NCBI GenBank assembly: GCA_018241785.1
Contig: JAFEDF010000182.1
Span: forward strand, 1-56,114
Direction of reading: 5' to 3'
Source: Pseudomonadota bacterium
GTDB lineage: Bacteria > Pseudomonadota > Gammaproteobacteria > Burkholderiales > Casimicrobiaceae
DNA: 56,114 nucleotides
Shown here one piece after another: positions 31,029-40,590 of this stretch (its first letter is position 1; each line of letters starts with the position of its first letter). The position numbers and the translations under genes were made by a program. The notes under the pieces were generated by a model. It worked only from the letters and a program-made list of their open reading frames with translations. It was not told the DNA's origin and did not search any database.

Positions 31029-32453
31029 ATGGCGCGTCCCATCGCCCTCGCCGGTGCGGCGCTCGCGACGCTCGCCGCGCTTGCCGGGTGTGCGAGCCTC
31101 GCGCCGCCGGTGCCCGCACCCCGGCCCGGCGTGCCGAAGACGTTTGCGTCCTCGCAGACGCTTGCCGGCACCCATGGCCAAGCCCCGGCGAGCACCGGCG
31201 AAGTGACCGCAATCGACTGGCGCGACTTCTTCGTCGATCCGGCGCTGCAGGAGGTGATTGGCGCGGCGCTCGTCGACAATCGCGACCTTCGCGTCAGCGT
31301 GCTGAACGTCGAGCGGGCACGCGCTCAATACCGGATCCAGCGTGCGCAGCGCGTGCCGACGATCGGCGTGGGCGCGAGCGAATCGCGAATGGGCGGGGGA
31401 AGCCGCGCACCGCTCGCGCAGGACGGCTATACCGTCGCCCTCGGCCTCAGCAGCTTCGAGATCGACCTCTTCGGCCGCGTGCGCGACCTCTCGCGTGCGG
31501 CGCTCGAAAGCTATTTCGCGCTCGACGCGACGCGCCGTGCCGCCCGGCTCACGCTGATCGGCGAGGTCGCGAGCGCGTGGCTGACCCTCGGCGCCGATCA
31601 CGAGCTCCTCGAGGTGTCGCGCGAGACCTTGACGAGCCAGGAAGCCTCCTACGAACTGATGCGCAGGCAGCACGAACTCGGCGCGGTGTCGGGTCTCGAC
31701 CTCGCGCAGGCCGAAACGACGGTTGCGACGGCTCGTTCCGACGTCGCGAGCCTCACCGGCCAGGTTGCAGCCGACCGCGACGCGCTGGAGTTGCTGGTCG
31801 GCCGGCCCCTCGAGCCGCAATGGCTGCCGAATGCACTGGGCGCGGTGACGGTGCTCGCCGCGCCACCGGCGTCGCTGGCATCCGAAGTGCTGCTGCGCCG
31901 GCCCGACGTGATCGCGGCCGAGCACGATCTGCGATCGGCGAACGCGAACATCGGGGCGGCGCGGGCCGCGTTCTTTCCCTCGATCACGCTGACGACCCGC
32001 GCGGGGACGATCAGCAGCGAGCTGTCGGGACTGTTTCGCGGGGGATCGGGATTCTGGAGTTTCAGCCCCCAGCTCAACCTTCCGATCTTCGATTCCGGCG
32101 CGCTGCAGGGCAATCTCGATGTCGCGCGCGCGAACGAGAATATCGCGCTCGCCCAGTACGAGAAGGCAGTCCAGTCGGGATTTCGCGAGGTGGCCGATGC
32201 ACTCGCGCTCGAGCAGACGCTGGCCCGGCAGCAGCGCGCGCAACGGGAGCTGGTCGATGCCGCGACGCGCGCGCATCGGCTCTCGCTCGAGCGCTACAAG
32301 GCCGGGCGCGACAGTTACGTCACGCTGCTGGTGGCTCAGCGCACGCAGTATGCGGCGCAGCAATCGCTGGTCCGGACGCGGCTCGCCGCAGAGAGCAACC
32401 GGGTTGCGCTCTACACGGCGCTTGGCGGCGACTGGCGCGAACAGCCGCCCTGA
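31029..32453 (+). CDS. Outer-membrane efflux factor, NodT/OprM family
   Basis: A 474-residue TolC-like channel lipoprotein with the lipobox LAGC (Cys21). The family segments are visible: NRDLRVSVLNVERARAQYRI, LSSFEIDLFGRVRDL, a repeat of the helical pattern in the second half (RRPDVIAAEHDLRSANANIG), and SFSPQLNLPIFDSG. The gene starts 5 bases after the pump gene. It would close the tripartite exporter through the outer membrane. The following 152 bases to the HdeD gene show no clear terminator. Confidence 0.93.
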   Translation: MARPIALAGAALATLAALAGCASLAPPVPAPRPGVPKTFASSQTLAGTHGQAPASTGEVTAIDWRDFFVDPALQEVIGAALVDNRDLRVSVLNVERARAQYRIQRAQRVPTIGVGASESRMGGGSRAPLAQDGYTVALGLSSFEIDLFGRVRDLSRAALESYFALDATRRAARLTLIGEVASAWLTLGADHELLEVSRETLTSQEASYELMRRQHELGAVSGLDLAQAETTVATARSDVASLTGQVAADRDALELLVGRPLEPQWLPNALGAVTVLAAPPASLASEVLLRRPDVIAAEHDLRSANANIGAARAAFFPSITLTTRAGTISSELSGLFRGGSGFWSFSPQLNLPIFDSGALQGNLDVARANENIALAQYEKAVQSGFREVADALALEQTLARQQRAQRELVDAATRAHRLSLERYKAGRDSYVTLLVAQRTQYAAQQSLVRTRLAAESNRVALYTALGGDWREQPP

Positions 32454-32605
32454 GGTCACGCCGGCGTGGGCGAGGCCCGCGCGCATTCACCGGTGCGTAC
32501 GTCGCCGACGGCACCGCGCGTTTCCTTTCGCGGGTGCGCCGGCGTACCATCGGGCGGTCGCCCGAATCGTCTCCGAACCCCGAACATTCCCCCTGGAGCG
32601 AAGAC

Positions 32606-33208
32606 ATGCCCGACCCCGGCCAACCCGGAACCGACCCCTCGTCGGCTCGCGCCGCCGCCCCGGCGGGTGCCGCCGGCGCCTACGCCGCCGTCGCGCAACA
32701 CAGCCGCGGCTGGCCGATCGCGTGGGGGGTGATCCTCATCGTCTGCGGCATTCTCGCGGTGCTGATGCCCGAGGTTGCGGCGCTCGCCACGGCGGTGGTG
32801 TTTGCGTGGCTCCTGATCATCGGCGGGATCGGCGAGATCGCATACGCGGTGCACACGCGCGGGCACGCAGGATTGGGCTGGAAGCTCGCCTCCGGCATCC
32901 TGACGCTCGTGCTCGGCATCGCGATCCTCGTGCTGCCGCTCGCCGGTGTCGCATCGCTCGCGCTGCTCGTCGGCGCGTTCCTGTTCGTCGGCGGCATCTC
33001 CCGAGCGATGCTCGCGTGGCGAATGAGGCCGCTGCGCGGCTGGGGCTGGGTCCTCTTCGACGGTCTGCTGTCGATCGTCATTGCGGTCCTGATCGCGGCC
33101 GGCTGGCCGCAAAGCTCGCTTGCCTTCATCGGCCTTCTCACCGGCTTCACGCTGATCATCACCGGCGTCTGGCGCCTGATGCTGCACCCGCCGGCGCAGG
33201 CGTCGTGA
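32606..33208 (+). CDS. HdeD family (DUF308) membrane protein
   Basis: A 200-residue protein with a Pro/Ala-rich cytosolic start and six hydrophobic segments in three similar pairs (RGWPIAWGVILIVCGILAVL, GWKLASGILTLVLGIAILVL, GWGWVLFDGLLSIVIAVLIA). This internal repetition is the HdeD pattern. HdeD of E. coli is an acid-resistance membrane protein of unknown mechanism; no function can be assigned here. The ATG at 32606 is preceded by GGAG. The stop overlaps the next start by four bases (GTGA), suggesting coupling. Confidence 0.85.
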   Translation: MPDPGQPGTDPSSARAAAPAGAAGAYAAVAQHSRGWPIAWGVILIVCGILAVLMPEVAALATAVVFAWLLIIGGIGEIAYAVHTRGHAGLGWKLASGILTLVLGIAILVLPLAGVASLALLVGAFLFVGGISRAMLAWRMRPLRGWGWVLFDGLLSIVIAVLIAAGWPQSSLAFIGLLTGFTLIITGVWRLMLHPPAQAS

Positions 33209-34149
33209 GCGACGGGCCGCGCCGGCCGGGCGCGCTCGGCGTGCACTCGCTCGATCACTTCGCGCTCGGCGTCCCGGACGCGGCGGCCGCGCTGCGCTTC
33301 TATCGCGCGTTCGGCCTCGACGCGCGGATGACCGACGACCGAATCGATCTCCACACGTTCGGCAATCCGCAGCGCTGGGCCACCCTGCATGCCGATTCGA
33401 AGCCCAAACGGCTCGAGTATCTTTGCTACGATGCCTATGAGGACGACTTCGACGCACTCGCGGTGAAGCTGCGCCGCCATGGGACCTGCGCGCCGCACGT
33501 TCGCTCGGACGGAAGCGGCGTGTGGGTCACCGATCCCGACGGGATGCCGATCCAGGTCGTCGCGGGTGCGAGGCGCGGTCCGGCGGAGAAGCGTCCGCCG
33601 GTTTCGCCCGACGCTCCGCCACCCGGGTCCGGCGCGGCGCCGGGGCGAAGTGCCGCACCCCGCGTGCGCCCGCGCAGGCTCTCGCACGTACTCCTGTTCA
33701 CGCCCGACGTCGCCCGCCAGGTCGAGTTCTGCTCGAGCGTGCTGGGGCTGCGCCTGTCCGATCGTGCGGGCGACGTGATCGCGTTCATGCACGCCCCGCA
33801 CGGCAGCGATCACCACGTGGTCGCGTTCGCGAAATCCGATGCTGCGGGGCTTCATCATTCGAGTTGGGAGGTCGCCAGCATCGACGAGATCGGCCTCGGC
33901 GCCGAGCGCATGCGAAGCGAAGGCTATGCCCATGGATGGGGCATCGGGCGCCACGTGCTCGGCTCGAACTACTTCCATTACGTGCAGGACCCGTGGGGAA
34001 GCTGGGCCGAGTATTCGTACGATATCGACTTCGTGCCTGCCGGCATCGACTGGGCGGGAGGCGATCATCCGGTCGAGGATTCCTTCTACGTCTGGGGACC
34101 CGCGGTCCCCGACGACTTCATCGTCAACCGCGAAGCTCCGCGAACGTAG
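33205..34149 (+). CDS. Type I extradiol-dioxygenase-like protein (two-domain VOC fold)
   Basis: A 314-residue protein of two vicinal-oxygen-chelate domains joined by a Pro/Gly/Ala-rich linker (about 124-155). The C-terminal domain keeps the extradiol set with the right spacing: His161 (LSHVLLFTPD), His217/218 (LHHSSWEVAS), His250 (GIGRHVLG), Tyr259 (FHYV) and Glu269 (WAEYSYD). It is thus likely an active Fe(II) catechol-type ring-cleaving enzyme; the substrate is unknown. The start is a GTG overlapping the HdeD stop. No meta-pathway genes (hydrolase, tautomerase) are nearby, so glyoxalase-like use cannot be excluded. Confidence 0.75.
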   Translation: MSDGPRRPGALGVHSLDHFALGVPDAAAALRFYRAFGLDARMTDDRIDLHTFGNPQRWATLHADSKPKRLEYLCYDAYEDDFDALAVKLRRHGTCAPHVRSDGSGVWVTDPDGMPIQVVAGARRGPAEKRPPVSPDAPPPGSGAAPGRSAAPRVRPRRLSHVLLFTPDVARQVEFCSSVLGLRLSDRAGDVIAFMHAPHGSDHHVVAFAKSDAAGLHHSSWEVASIDEIGLGAERMRSEGYAHGWGIGRHVLGSNYFHYVQDPWGSWAEYSYDIDFVPAGIDWAGGDHPVEDSFYVWGPAVPDDFIVNREAPRT

Positions 34150-34166
34150 CCCGCATCGCGGGTGAT

Positions 34167-34195
34167 CGGGCCGGTCGCGCAGCGCGCCCGGCCCG
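34167..34195. terminator. GC-rich hairpin after the dioxygenase-like gene
   Basis: CGGGCCGG pairs with CCGGCCCG around a 13-base loop that can itself pair (GCGC). It starts 17 bases past the stop. No T-run follows; a transcript-end role is plausible but unproven. Confidence 0.35.
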
Positions 34196-34327
34196 CGCGG
34201 TTGCCGCGCCGGCGCCGTGCGTTCCGGTGCGACCCGCGTGGCCACGACATTGCCGGTTACAGATTGGCCGTAACGTCTCCTGCATCCGATCCGTTATCGG
34301 GCTATCGCCACGCTCGAGGAGCAAACG

Positions 34328-34501
34328 ATGAAAGCCCTGTTCTCCATCGGCCTTGCCGGATTCATGCTCGGAGGCTGCGCCGTGGTCCCGGTCGCACGCC
34401 CCGTTGCTTACGTCGCACCACGACCCATTGTCGTCGCTCCCGCCGTGGTGGCGCCGGTCGTGGTCGTGCGCCCGCACGGGTGGTGGTGGCGCTCCTGGTG
34501 A
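34328..34501 (+). CDS. Small Val/Pro-rich lipoprotein
   Basis: A 57-residue open frame with a clear lipoprotein signal (MKALFSIGLAGFMLGGC, lipobox LGGC with Cys17) and a good ribosome site (GAGGAGC, 6-7 bases upstream). The mature part is Val/Pro/Ala-rich with APRPIVVAP and APVVVVRP repeats and ends in a W-rich HGWWWRSW. Similar short Pro-Val lipoproteins are common in betaproteobacteria without known function. It stands alone, with 178 bases upstream and 178 bases downstream free of other genes. Confidence 0.72.
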   Translation: MKALFSIGLAGFMLGGCAVVPVARPVAYVAPRPIVVAPAVVAPVVVVRPHGWWWRSW

Positions 34502-34679
34502 TCGCGCGCCGGCGACGCATCATGCCATTGGCGCCCGCCGGCCGGTCTTGCTCGTGTATCCTTGCCGTCGACCGGTCGCGACCCGGCGAGCCCGCCCGTT
34601 CCTTCGATAGCCGGGCGTCGCCGCAGCGGGCGATGCCCGCGGTCGGGAACCGGGTGTGCGCGCGACGGTCAAGGCTTCG

Positions 34680-35738
34680 ATGGTCCACCCCAGATCGATC
34701 TCCGTGAGCGGCCGAGTGGCCGCCGCCGCCGCGCTGTGGTGCGCGACCGTTGCCGCGGCGTTTGCCGACGGCGCGGCGGGCGATCCGGAAGCGGTCTGGC
34801 ACACGTGGAACTTCACGCCGTTCATCAGCGTGATGACGGTGCTCGTGCTGTGGATCTACCTGCGCGGGCGCAGCAAGGCGGGCATCGGACAGCAGGTGCT
34901 GTTCGTTGCCGGCACCGCGATCATGTTTCTCGCGCTGCAGTCACCGCTCGACGGGCTCGCCGATGTCGCGTTCGCTGCGCATCAGGTCCAGCACATCGCG
35001 ATCCATGCGTTCGGGCCGATGCTGATCGCCTTGTCGGCGCCGGCAGGCGCGCTCCTCGCGGGGATGCCCGCGTGGCTCCTTCGCGGCATTTACGTGCCGA
35101 TCGCACAGGCCGGTCCGGTGCGCAGCCTGTTCTCGTTTCTCAGCCGCCCGGTCGTCGCGTCGGTGCATTTCAGCGTGGCGCTCGTGTTCTGGCTGCTCCC
35201 ATCGATCCAGGCGCGCGCGCTCGGCGACTCGGCGTTCCACGACCTGATGCACTTCTCGATGATGGCCGCAGGACTCTTCTTCTGGTTCAGCATGTTCGAC
35301 CCGCGCTCGCCTCCGACCGGGAGCCGCTACAGCGTGCGCGTCTTTGCGCTGCTGGGCTCGCTCCTCGTCAACGTCGGGTTCGGCGCCTGGCTCGCGATGA
35401 AGTCGACGATCATGTGGCCGGCCTACGGCACGGGCCTGCGCCTCGGGATGACGCCGCTCTACGACGAGCGGCTCGGGGGAACGATCCAGTACGTGCCGGG
35501 CAACATGATGATGGCGGTCGGCGTCATCATCGTGATCGCCCTGTGGTATCGCCGCGAACGGCGCACGGAGGGCTGGCAACGGCAGGCCGTCCAGCGTCAA
35601 ACCCCGCCGGGCGTCGATGCCTCCGTCGTCCTGAGGCAGCGCAACCGGCGCGTCGTCGCGTCGCTGCTCGCCGTCGGCGCATTCATGTTCACCGCGGCGA
35701 TCGTCGTCGGCTTCCTCGACCACATGCGGGTGCATTGA
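34680..35738 (+). CDS. Cytochrome c oxidase assembly factor, CtaG (caa3_CtaG, PF09678) family
   Basis: A 352-residue membrane protein with an N-terminal signal-like segment (ending near AAAFADG) and about seven further transmembrane helices. Family landmarks are HTWNFTPFISV, FLALQSPLDGLAD, AHQVQHIAIHAFGPML and FHDLMHFSMMAAG, including several membrane-embedded histidines. The Bacillus CtaG family is needed for active caa3 oxidase; in proteobacteria such proteins are often linked to copper delivery. ATG 34680 has AAGG five bases upstream. No oxidase subunit genes are near, so its partner is elsewhere. Confidence 0.82.
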   Translation: MVHPRSISVSGRVAAAAALWCATVAAAFADGAAGDPEAVWHTWNFTPFISVMTVLVLWIYLRGRSKAGIGQQVLFVAGTAIMFLALQSPLDGLADVAFAAHQVQHIAIHAFGPMLIALSAPAGALLAGMPAWLLRGIYVPIAQAGPVRSLFSFLSRPVVASVHFSVALVFWLLPSIQARALGDSAFHDLMHFSMMAAGLFFWFSMFDPRSPPTGSRYSVRVFALLGSLLVNVGFGAWLAMKSTIMWPAYGTGLRLGMTPLYDERLGGTIQYVPGNMMMAVGVIIVIALWYRRERRTEGWQRQAVQRQTPPGVDASVVLRQRNRRVVASLLAVGAFMFTAAIVVGFLDHMRVH

Positions 35739-35760
35739 CGCCCGACGAGGCGCGCGCCGT

Positions 35761-37452
35761 TCAGGCCGTCTTCTGCTCGGCGAGGCCGAGGTCGGCGGCC
35801 ATCTGCCTTCGCAGCACGAACTTCTGGATCTTGCCGGTCACCGTCATCGGGAAGCCGTCGACGAAGCGCACGTAGCGCGGGACCTTGTAGTGCGCGATCT
35901 GGCCGCGGCAGAACTCGCGGATCTCCTCGGCATCGGCCTCGACGCCCGGGCGCAGCACGACGCATGCACAGAGCTCCTCGCCGAACTTCGGGTCGGGCAC
36001 GCCGACGCACTGTACGTCGCGGACTTTTGGGTGGCGGTAGAGAAACTCCTCGACCTCGCGCGGATAGATGTTCTCGCCGCCGCGGATCACCATGTCCTTC
36101 GAGCGGCCGACGATGTTGCAGTAGCCCTCGTCGTCGATCGTCGCGAGGTCGCCGGTGTGCATCCAGCGCGCGGCATCGACCGCCTCGGCGGTTCGCTCGG
36201 GGTCGTTCCAGTAGCCGAGCATCACCGAGTAGCCGCGAGTCAGCAGCTCGCCCGTCTCGCCGCGCGCGACGACCCTGCCCTTCTCGTCGACGATCTTCAC
36301 TTCGAGGTGCGGCTGGACGCGCCCGACCGTCGACACACGGCGGCCGACCGGATCGTCGACCGAGCTCTGGAAGGAGACCGGGGACGTCTCGGTCATGCCG
36401 TAGGCGATGGTCACCTCGCGCATGTGCATGCGGTCGACGACGCGCTTCATCACCTCGACCGGGCACGGCGACCCGGCCATGATCCCGGTGCGCAGCGTCG
36501 ACAGGTCGAAGCGGTCGAATTCGGGATCGTCGAGCGCGGCGATGAACATCGTCGGCACGCCGTGGAGCGCCGTACAGCGCTCGGCCTCGACCGTCTCGAG
36601 GACGGCCCTCGCGTCGAACCCTTCGCCGGGGAAGATCATCGCTGCGCCGTGGGTGACGCAGGCAAGGTTGCCGAGCACCATCCCGAAGCAGTGATAGAGC
36701 GGAACCGGGATGCACAGCCGGTCGCGCTCGGTGAAGCGCATGGCCTCGCCGATGAAGAAGCCGTTGTTGAGGATGTTGTGGTGGGTGAGCGTAGCACCCT
36801 TCGGCACACCGGTCGTACCCGAGGTGAACTGGATGTTGATCGCCTCGTCGAACTGGAGCGCGTCGCCGATGCGCGCGAGCGAGGCGATTGCTTCAGCGCT
36901 CGCCGGGGCGGTCAGGTCGTCGAAGTTGAGCATCCCGGCGGTCTTCGCCGGGCCGAGGCGGACCACGAACTCGAGTTCGGGCAGCGCAGCCGCACGCAGC
37001 CTTCCCGGCGGCGATGCCTCGACCTCGGGCGCGACCTCGCGCAGGATCGCGAGGTAGTCGCTCGACTTGAAGCTCGGCGCCAGGATGAGCGCGCGGCAAC
37101 CGACCTTCTTCAGCGCGTACTCGAGTTCGGTGCGCCGGTAAGCCGGGTTGATGTTGACGAGGACGAGCCCGGCCTTCGCGGTCGCGAACTGCGTCAGCAC
37201 CCATTCGGCGCAGTTCTGCGACCAGATGCCGATGCGGTCGCCCGGCACGAGCCCGAGCCCGAGCAGCGCGACCGCGAGGTCGTCGACGCGGCGGGCGAGT
37301 TCGCGCCACGACCAGCGCACGTCCTGATGGCGCACGATCAACGCGTCGCCGTCGGCGTGGTGCGCCGCGATGCGGTCGAAATGCGCGCCGATCGTCTCGC
37401 CAATGAGGGGTAGGTTCGCAGCACCCTGCACGTAGCTCGCGATCCGCGTCAT
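35761..37452 (-). CDS. Medium/long-chain fatty acyl-CoA synthetase (ACSF2-like)
   Basis: A 563-residue AMP-forming acyl-CoA ligase. The P-loop appears as [14 protein letters not shown]5 as [14 protein letters not shown], and the hinge and core motifs as [23 protein letters not shown] and [14 protein letters not shown]; the C-terminal catalytic Lys is in [10 protein letters not shown]. The early segment [16 protein letters not shown] and overall length match ACSF2/FadD-type enzymes that activate medium to long chains. It is not an additional benzoate ligase by motif. The start ATG is at 37452; convergent with the CtaG gene and divergent from bactofilin, with 192 bases between. Confidence 0.87.
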   Translation of the reverse strand: MTRIASYVQGAANLPLIGETIGAHFDRIAAHHADGDALIVRHQDVRWSWRELARRVDDLAVALLGLGLVPGDRIGIWSQNCAEWVLTQFATAKAGLVLVNINPAYRRTELEYALKKVGCRALILAPSFKSSDYLAILREVAPEVEASPPGRLRAAALPELEFVVRLGPAKTAGMLNFDDLTAPASAEAIASLARIGDALQFDEAINIQFTSGTTGVPKGATLTHHNILNNGFFIGEAMRFTERDRLCIPVPLYHCFGMVLGNLACVTHGAAMIFPGEGFDARAVLETVEAERCTALHGVPTMFIAALDDPEFDRFDLSTLRTGIMAGSPCPVEVMKRVVDRMHMREVTIAYGMTETSPVSFQSSVDDPVGRRVSTVGRVQPHLEVKIVDEKGRVVARGETGELLTRGYSVMLGYWNDPERTAEAVDAARWMHTGDLATIDDEGYCNIVGRSKDMVIRGGENIYPREVEEFLYRHPKVRDVQCVGVPDPKFGEELCACVVLRPGVEADAEEIREFCRGQIAHYKVPRYVRFVDGFPMTVTGKIQKFVLRRQMAADLGLAEQKTA

Positions 37453-37644
37453 CGCCCTGCCTCATCGTTTTCCCTGCGCATTGCCCCGCATGCGCATTGT
37501 CCCATTGGATGCTCCGGACGGGCAGCTTTGCAGGATTTACTCGCACATTCGGCTGGATCCACCGGATTTCGATGACTTTTCGATTGCCAGCCGCTGCGAA
37601 TGGGGTTAGCCTCAACGGCCATTTGCCGCTCGGAGGTCGATACC

Positions 37645-38193
37645 ATGGCGATCTGGAAGGACAACACCGCAACGCGCCCCGCCCCCATTGCGCCGCCGGC
37701 ACCCGAAGCGAAGGAGCCGTTGCGCTTCGACGCCGCGCCCAAACCGGAACCGCCGGTCAATCAACCGCCGCTTCGCAGCGACGCGCCGCCACGCCATGAT
37801 GCCGGGCATGCGCGCAAGGAGTCGCTGATCGCCGCCGACATCACGATCGAAGGCAAGATCGAGGGCGGTGGCAGCGTGCGCATTGCGGGCCGCTTCAAGG
37901 GGGACGTCAACGTGCAGGGCGACCTCACGATCGAAGCGGGTGCGAAGCTCACCGGCAGCGTGCGCGCCGACCGGGTGACCATCGCCGGCGAGCTCGAAGG
38001 CAACATCGAGCAGGCGACCCTCGTCGACCTTCTGCAGACCGCCGTCGTGGTCGGCGATCTCAAGGCGGGCTCGCTGACCGTCGCCGCCGGTGCGCGGCTG
38101 CGCGGTCAGGCCGAGTTCGGCTGGGACGAGACCAAGGGCGGCAAGGCGGGTGTGCGAAGCGCAGTCGGCATGGGGATGGGCAGCGCCGCATGA
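37645..38193 (+). CDS. Bactofilin family polymer-forming protein
   Basis: A 182-residue cytoskeletal-type protein. A Pro/Ala-rich unstructured N-terminus (about 1-57) precedes a right-handed beta-helix domain (about 58-165) with the short repeating pattern seen in IEGKIEGGGSVRIAGRFKGDV and later rungs, and a short tail. Bactofilins self-assemble into filaments and scaffold cell-wall enzymes or localise proteins. ATG 37645 follows CGGAGG. No M23 peptidase partner is adjacent, unlike many bactofilin loci; the only partner is the overlapping zinc-ribbon gene. Confidence 0.9.
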   Translation: MAIWKDNTATRPAPIAPPAPEAKEPLRFDAAPKPEPPVNQPPLRSDAPPRHDAGHARKESLIAADITIEGKIEGGGSVRIAGRFKGDVNVQGDLTIEAGAKLTGSVRADRVTIAGELEGNIEQATLVDLLQTAVVVGDLKAGSLTVAAGARLRGQAEFGWDETKGGKAGVRSAVGMGMGSAA

Positions 38194-38561
38194 GCGGGCC
38201 GCGCGCGGCGGGTGCCGGTGCGACGCGCGCCTGCCCGCATTGCCGGGAGGTCATTCTCGAAAGCGCGACCGTGTGCCCGGCGTGCCGGCATTACCTGCGC
38301 TTCGGTGCCGACACCGACACTCCGCCGGTCGCCGCGATCACCCCGCTCACCATCGAAGGCAGCATCCGGCATCCGCCCGGGGGTGACCCCTGGGAGTACA
38401 CGGTGGTGGTGACGATCCGCAACGACCGCGGCGAGGAAATCGCGCGCAAGCTGATCGGCGTCGGGGCCATGCACCCCAACGAGCAATGCAGCTTCACGCT
38501 GTCGGTCGAGACCGAAACGGTCACGGCGAAGCGCCCGGCGCGCGGGGTGGTGCGCCACTGA
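38190..38561 (+). CDS. Zinc-ribbon protein coupled to bactofilin
   Basis: A 123-residue unknown protein. The N-terminus carries a four-cysteine zinc ribbon (C15-x2-C18 and C29-x2-C32), followed by a beta-rich domain with alternating polar and nonpolar residues (IEGSIRHPPGG, YTVVVTIRNDRGEE, CSFTLSVETETV). The ATG overlaps the bactofilin stop (ATGA), so it is co-translated and may modify or cap filaments; that is inference. The C-terminus overlaps the convergent ATPase gene by 41 bases. Confidence 0.75.
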   Translation: MSGPRAAGAGATRACPHCREVILESATVCPACRHYLRFGADTDTPPVAAITPLTIEGSIRHPPGGDPWEYTVVVTIRNDRGEEIARKLIGVGAMHPNEQCSFTLSVETETVTAKRPARGVVRH

Positions 38562-39563
38562 CCGGCAGTGGCGCCGCGGCAACCTCCGCGCGCCTGATGC
38601 ACGCCGCGCGGTGCGCGGAAGTCTCGACCGGCTCGAGCGCCGGCACGTCCTCCCGGCACGCCGCGGTGACCCACGCGCAGCGCGGAGCGAACGGGCACCC
38701 GGCAAGCGCCTCGATCGGGCTCGGCACCTCGCCTTCGAGCGGAACCGCGCCGGTGCGCCGGCGCGGGTCGAGCGACGGGATCGCGGCGAGGAGCGCGCGC
38801 GTATACGGATGGGCAGGCCGCGCAAACAGGATCTCGACCGGCGCCTCCTCGACGATGCGTCCGAGGTACATCACCGCGACGGTGTCGCACATGTGCGCGA
38901 CGACCGAAAGGTCATGGCTGATGAAGATGAACGCGAGGCCAAGCTCGCGCTGCAGCCGCAGCATCAGGTTGAGGACCTGCCCGCGCACCGACACGTCGAG
39001 GGCCGACACGGGCTCGTCGGCGACGACGAGCCGCGGTCCGAGGGCGAGCGCGCGCGCGACGCCGATGCGCTGGCGCTGCCCGCCGGAGAACTCGCTCGGA
39101 TAACGGTCGATCGTCGAGGCATCGAGCCCGACCGTCCCGAGTAATTCCAGGACGCGCCTTGCCTGCTCGGTGCGCGAGCCGATTGCGTGCACGACGAGCG
39201 GCTCGCGCACGATCTCGCCGATCGTCATGCGCGGGTTGAGCGACGAGTACGGATCCTGGAACACCATCTGGATCTCGCGTCGCAGCCGCTGGAGCTCGTC
39301 GCCGCGTGCACGCGCGAGGTCGCGGCCTTCGAACATCACCGTGCCCCGCGTCGGCGTCTCGAGGCGCATCAGCGTGCGCCCCAGCGTCGACTTGCCGCAG
39401 CCCGATTCGCCGACGAGCCCGAGCGTGCGCTGGGGCGCAACGGCGAGGCTCACCCCGTCGACGGCCCTGATCGCGCCGACCGAGCGGCCCCAGACGCCGC
39501 CGCGCACCGGGTAGTGCTTGTAGACATTCTCGGCGACGAGGAGCGGCGCTTCGTCTGCGGCGG

Positions 39564-39567
<4 letters not shown>
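38521..39567 (-). CDS. Peptide ABC transporter ATP-binding protein, OppF type
   Basis: A 348-residue ATPase with Walker A GESGCGKST, a Q-loop in MVFQDPYSSLNPR, signature FSGGQRQRIG, Walker B RLVVADEPVSALD and the switch His in FISHDLSVV. The C-terminal oligopeptide/dipeptide domain has the cysteine pattern CPFAPRCAW...C, which in OppF/DppF can bind an iron-sulfur cluster. The start overlaps the OppD-type gene stop by four bases. It is the last gene of a five-gene transporter operon. The C-terminus is Pro/Ala-rich and overlaps the end of the convergent zinc-ribbon gene. Confidence 0.93.
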
Positions 39568-40577
<1,010 letters not shown>

Positions 40578-40590
40578 CGGGGTCTCGTGC

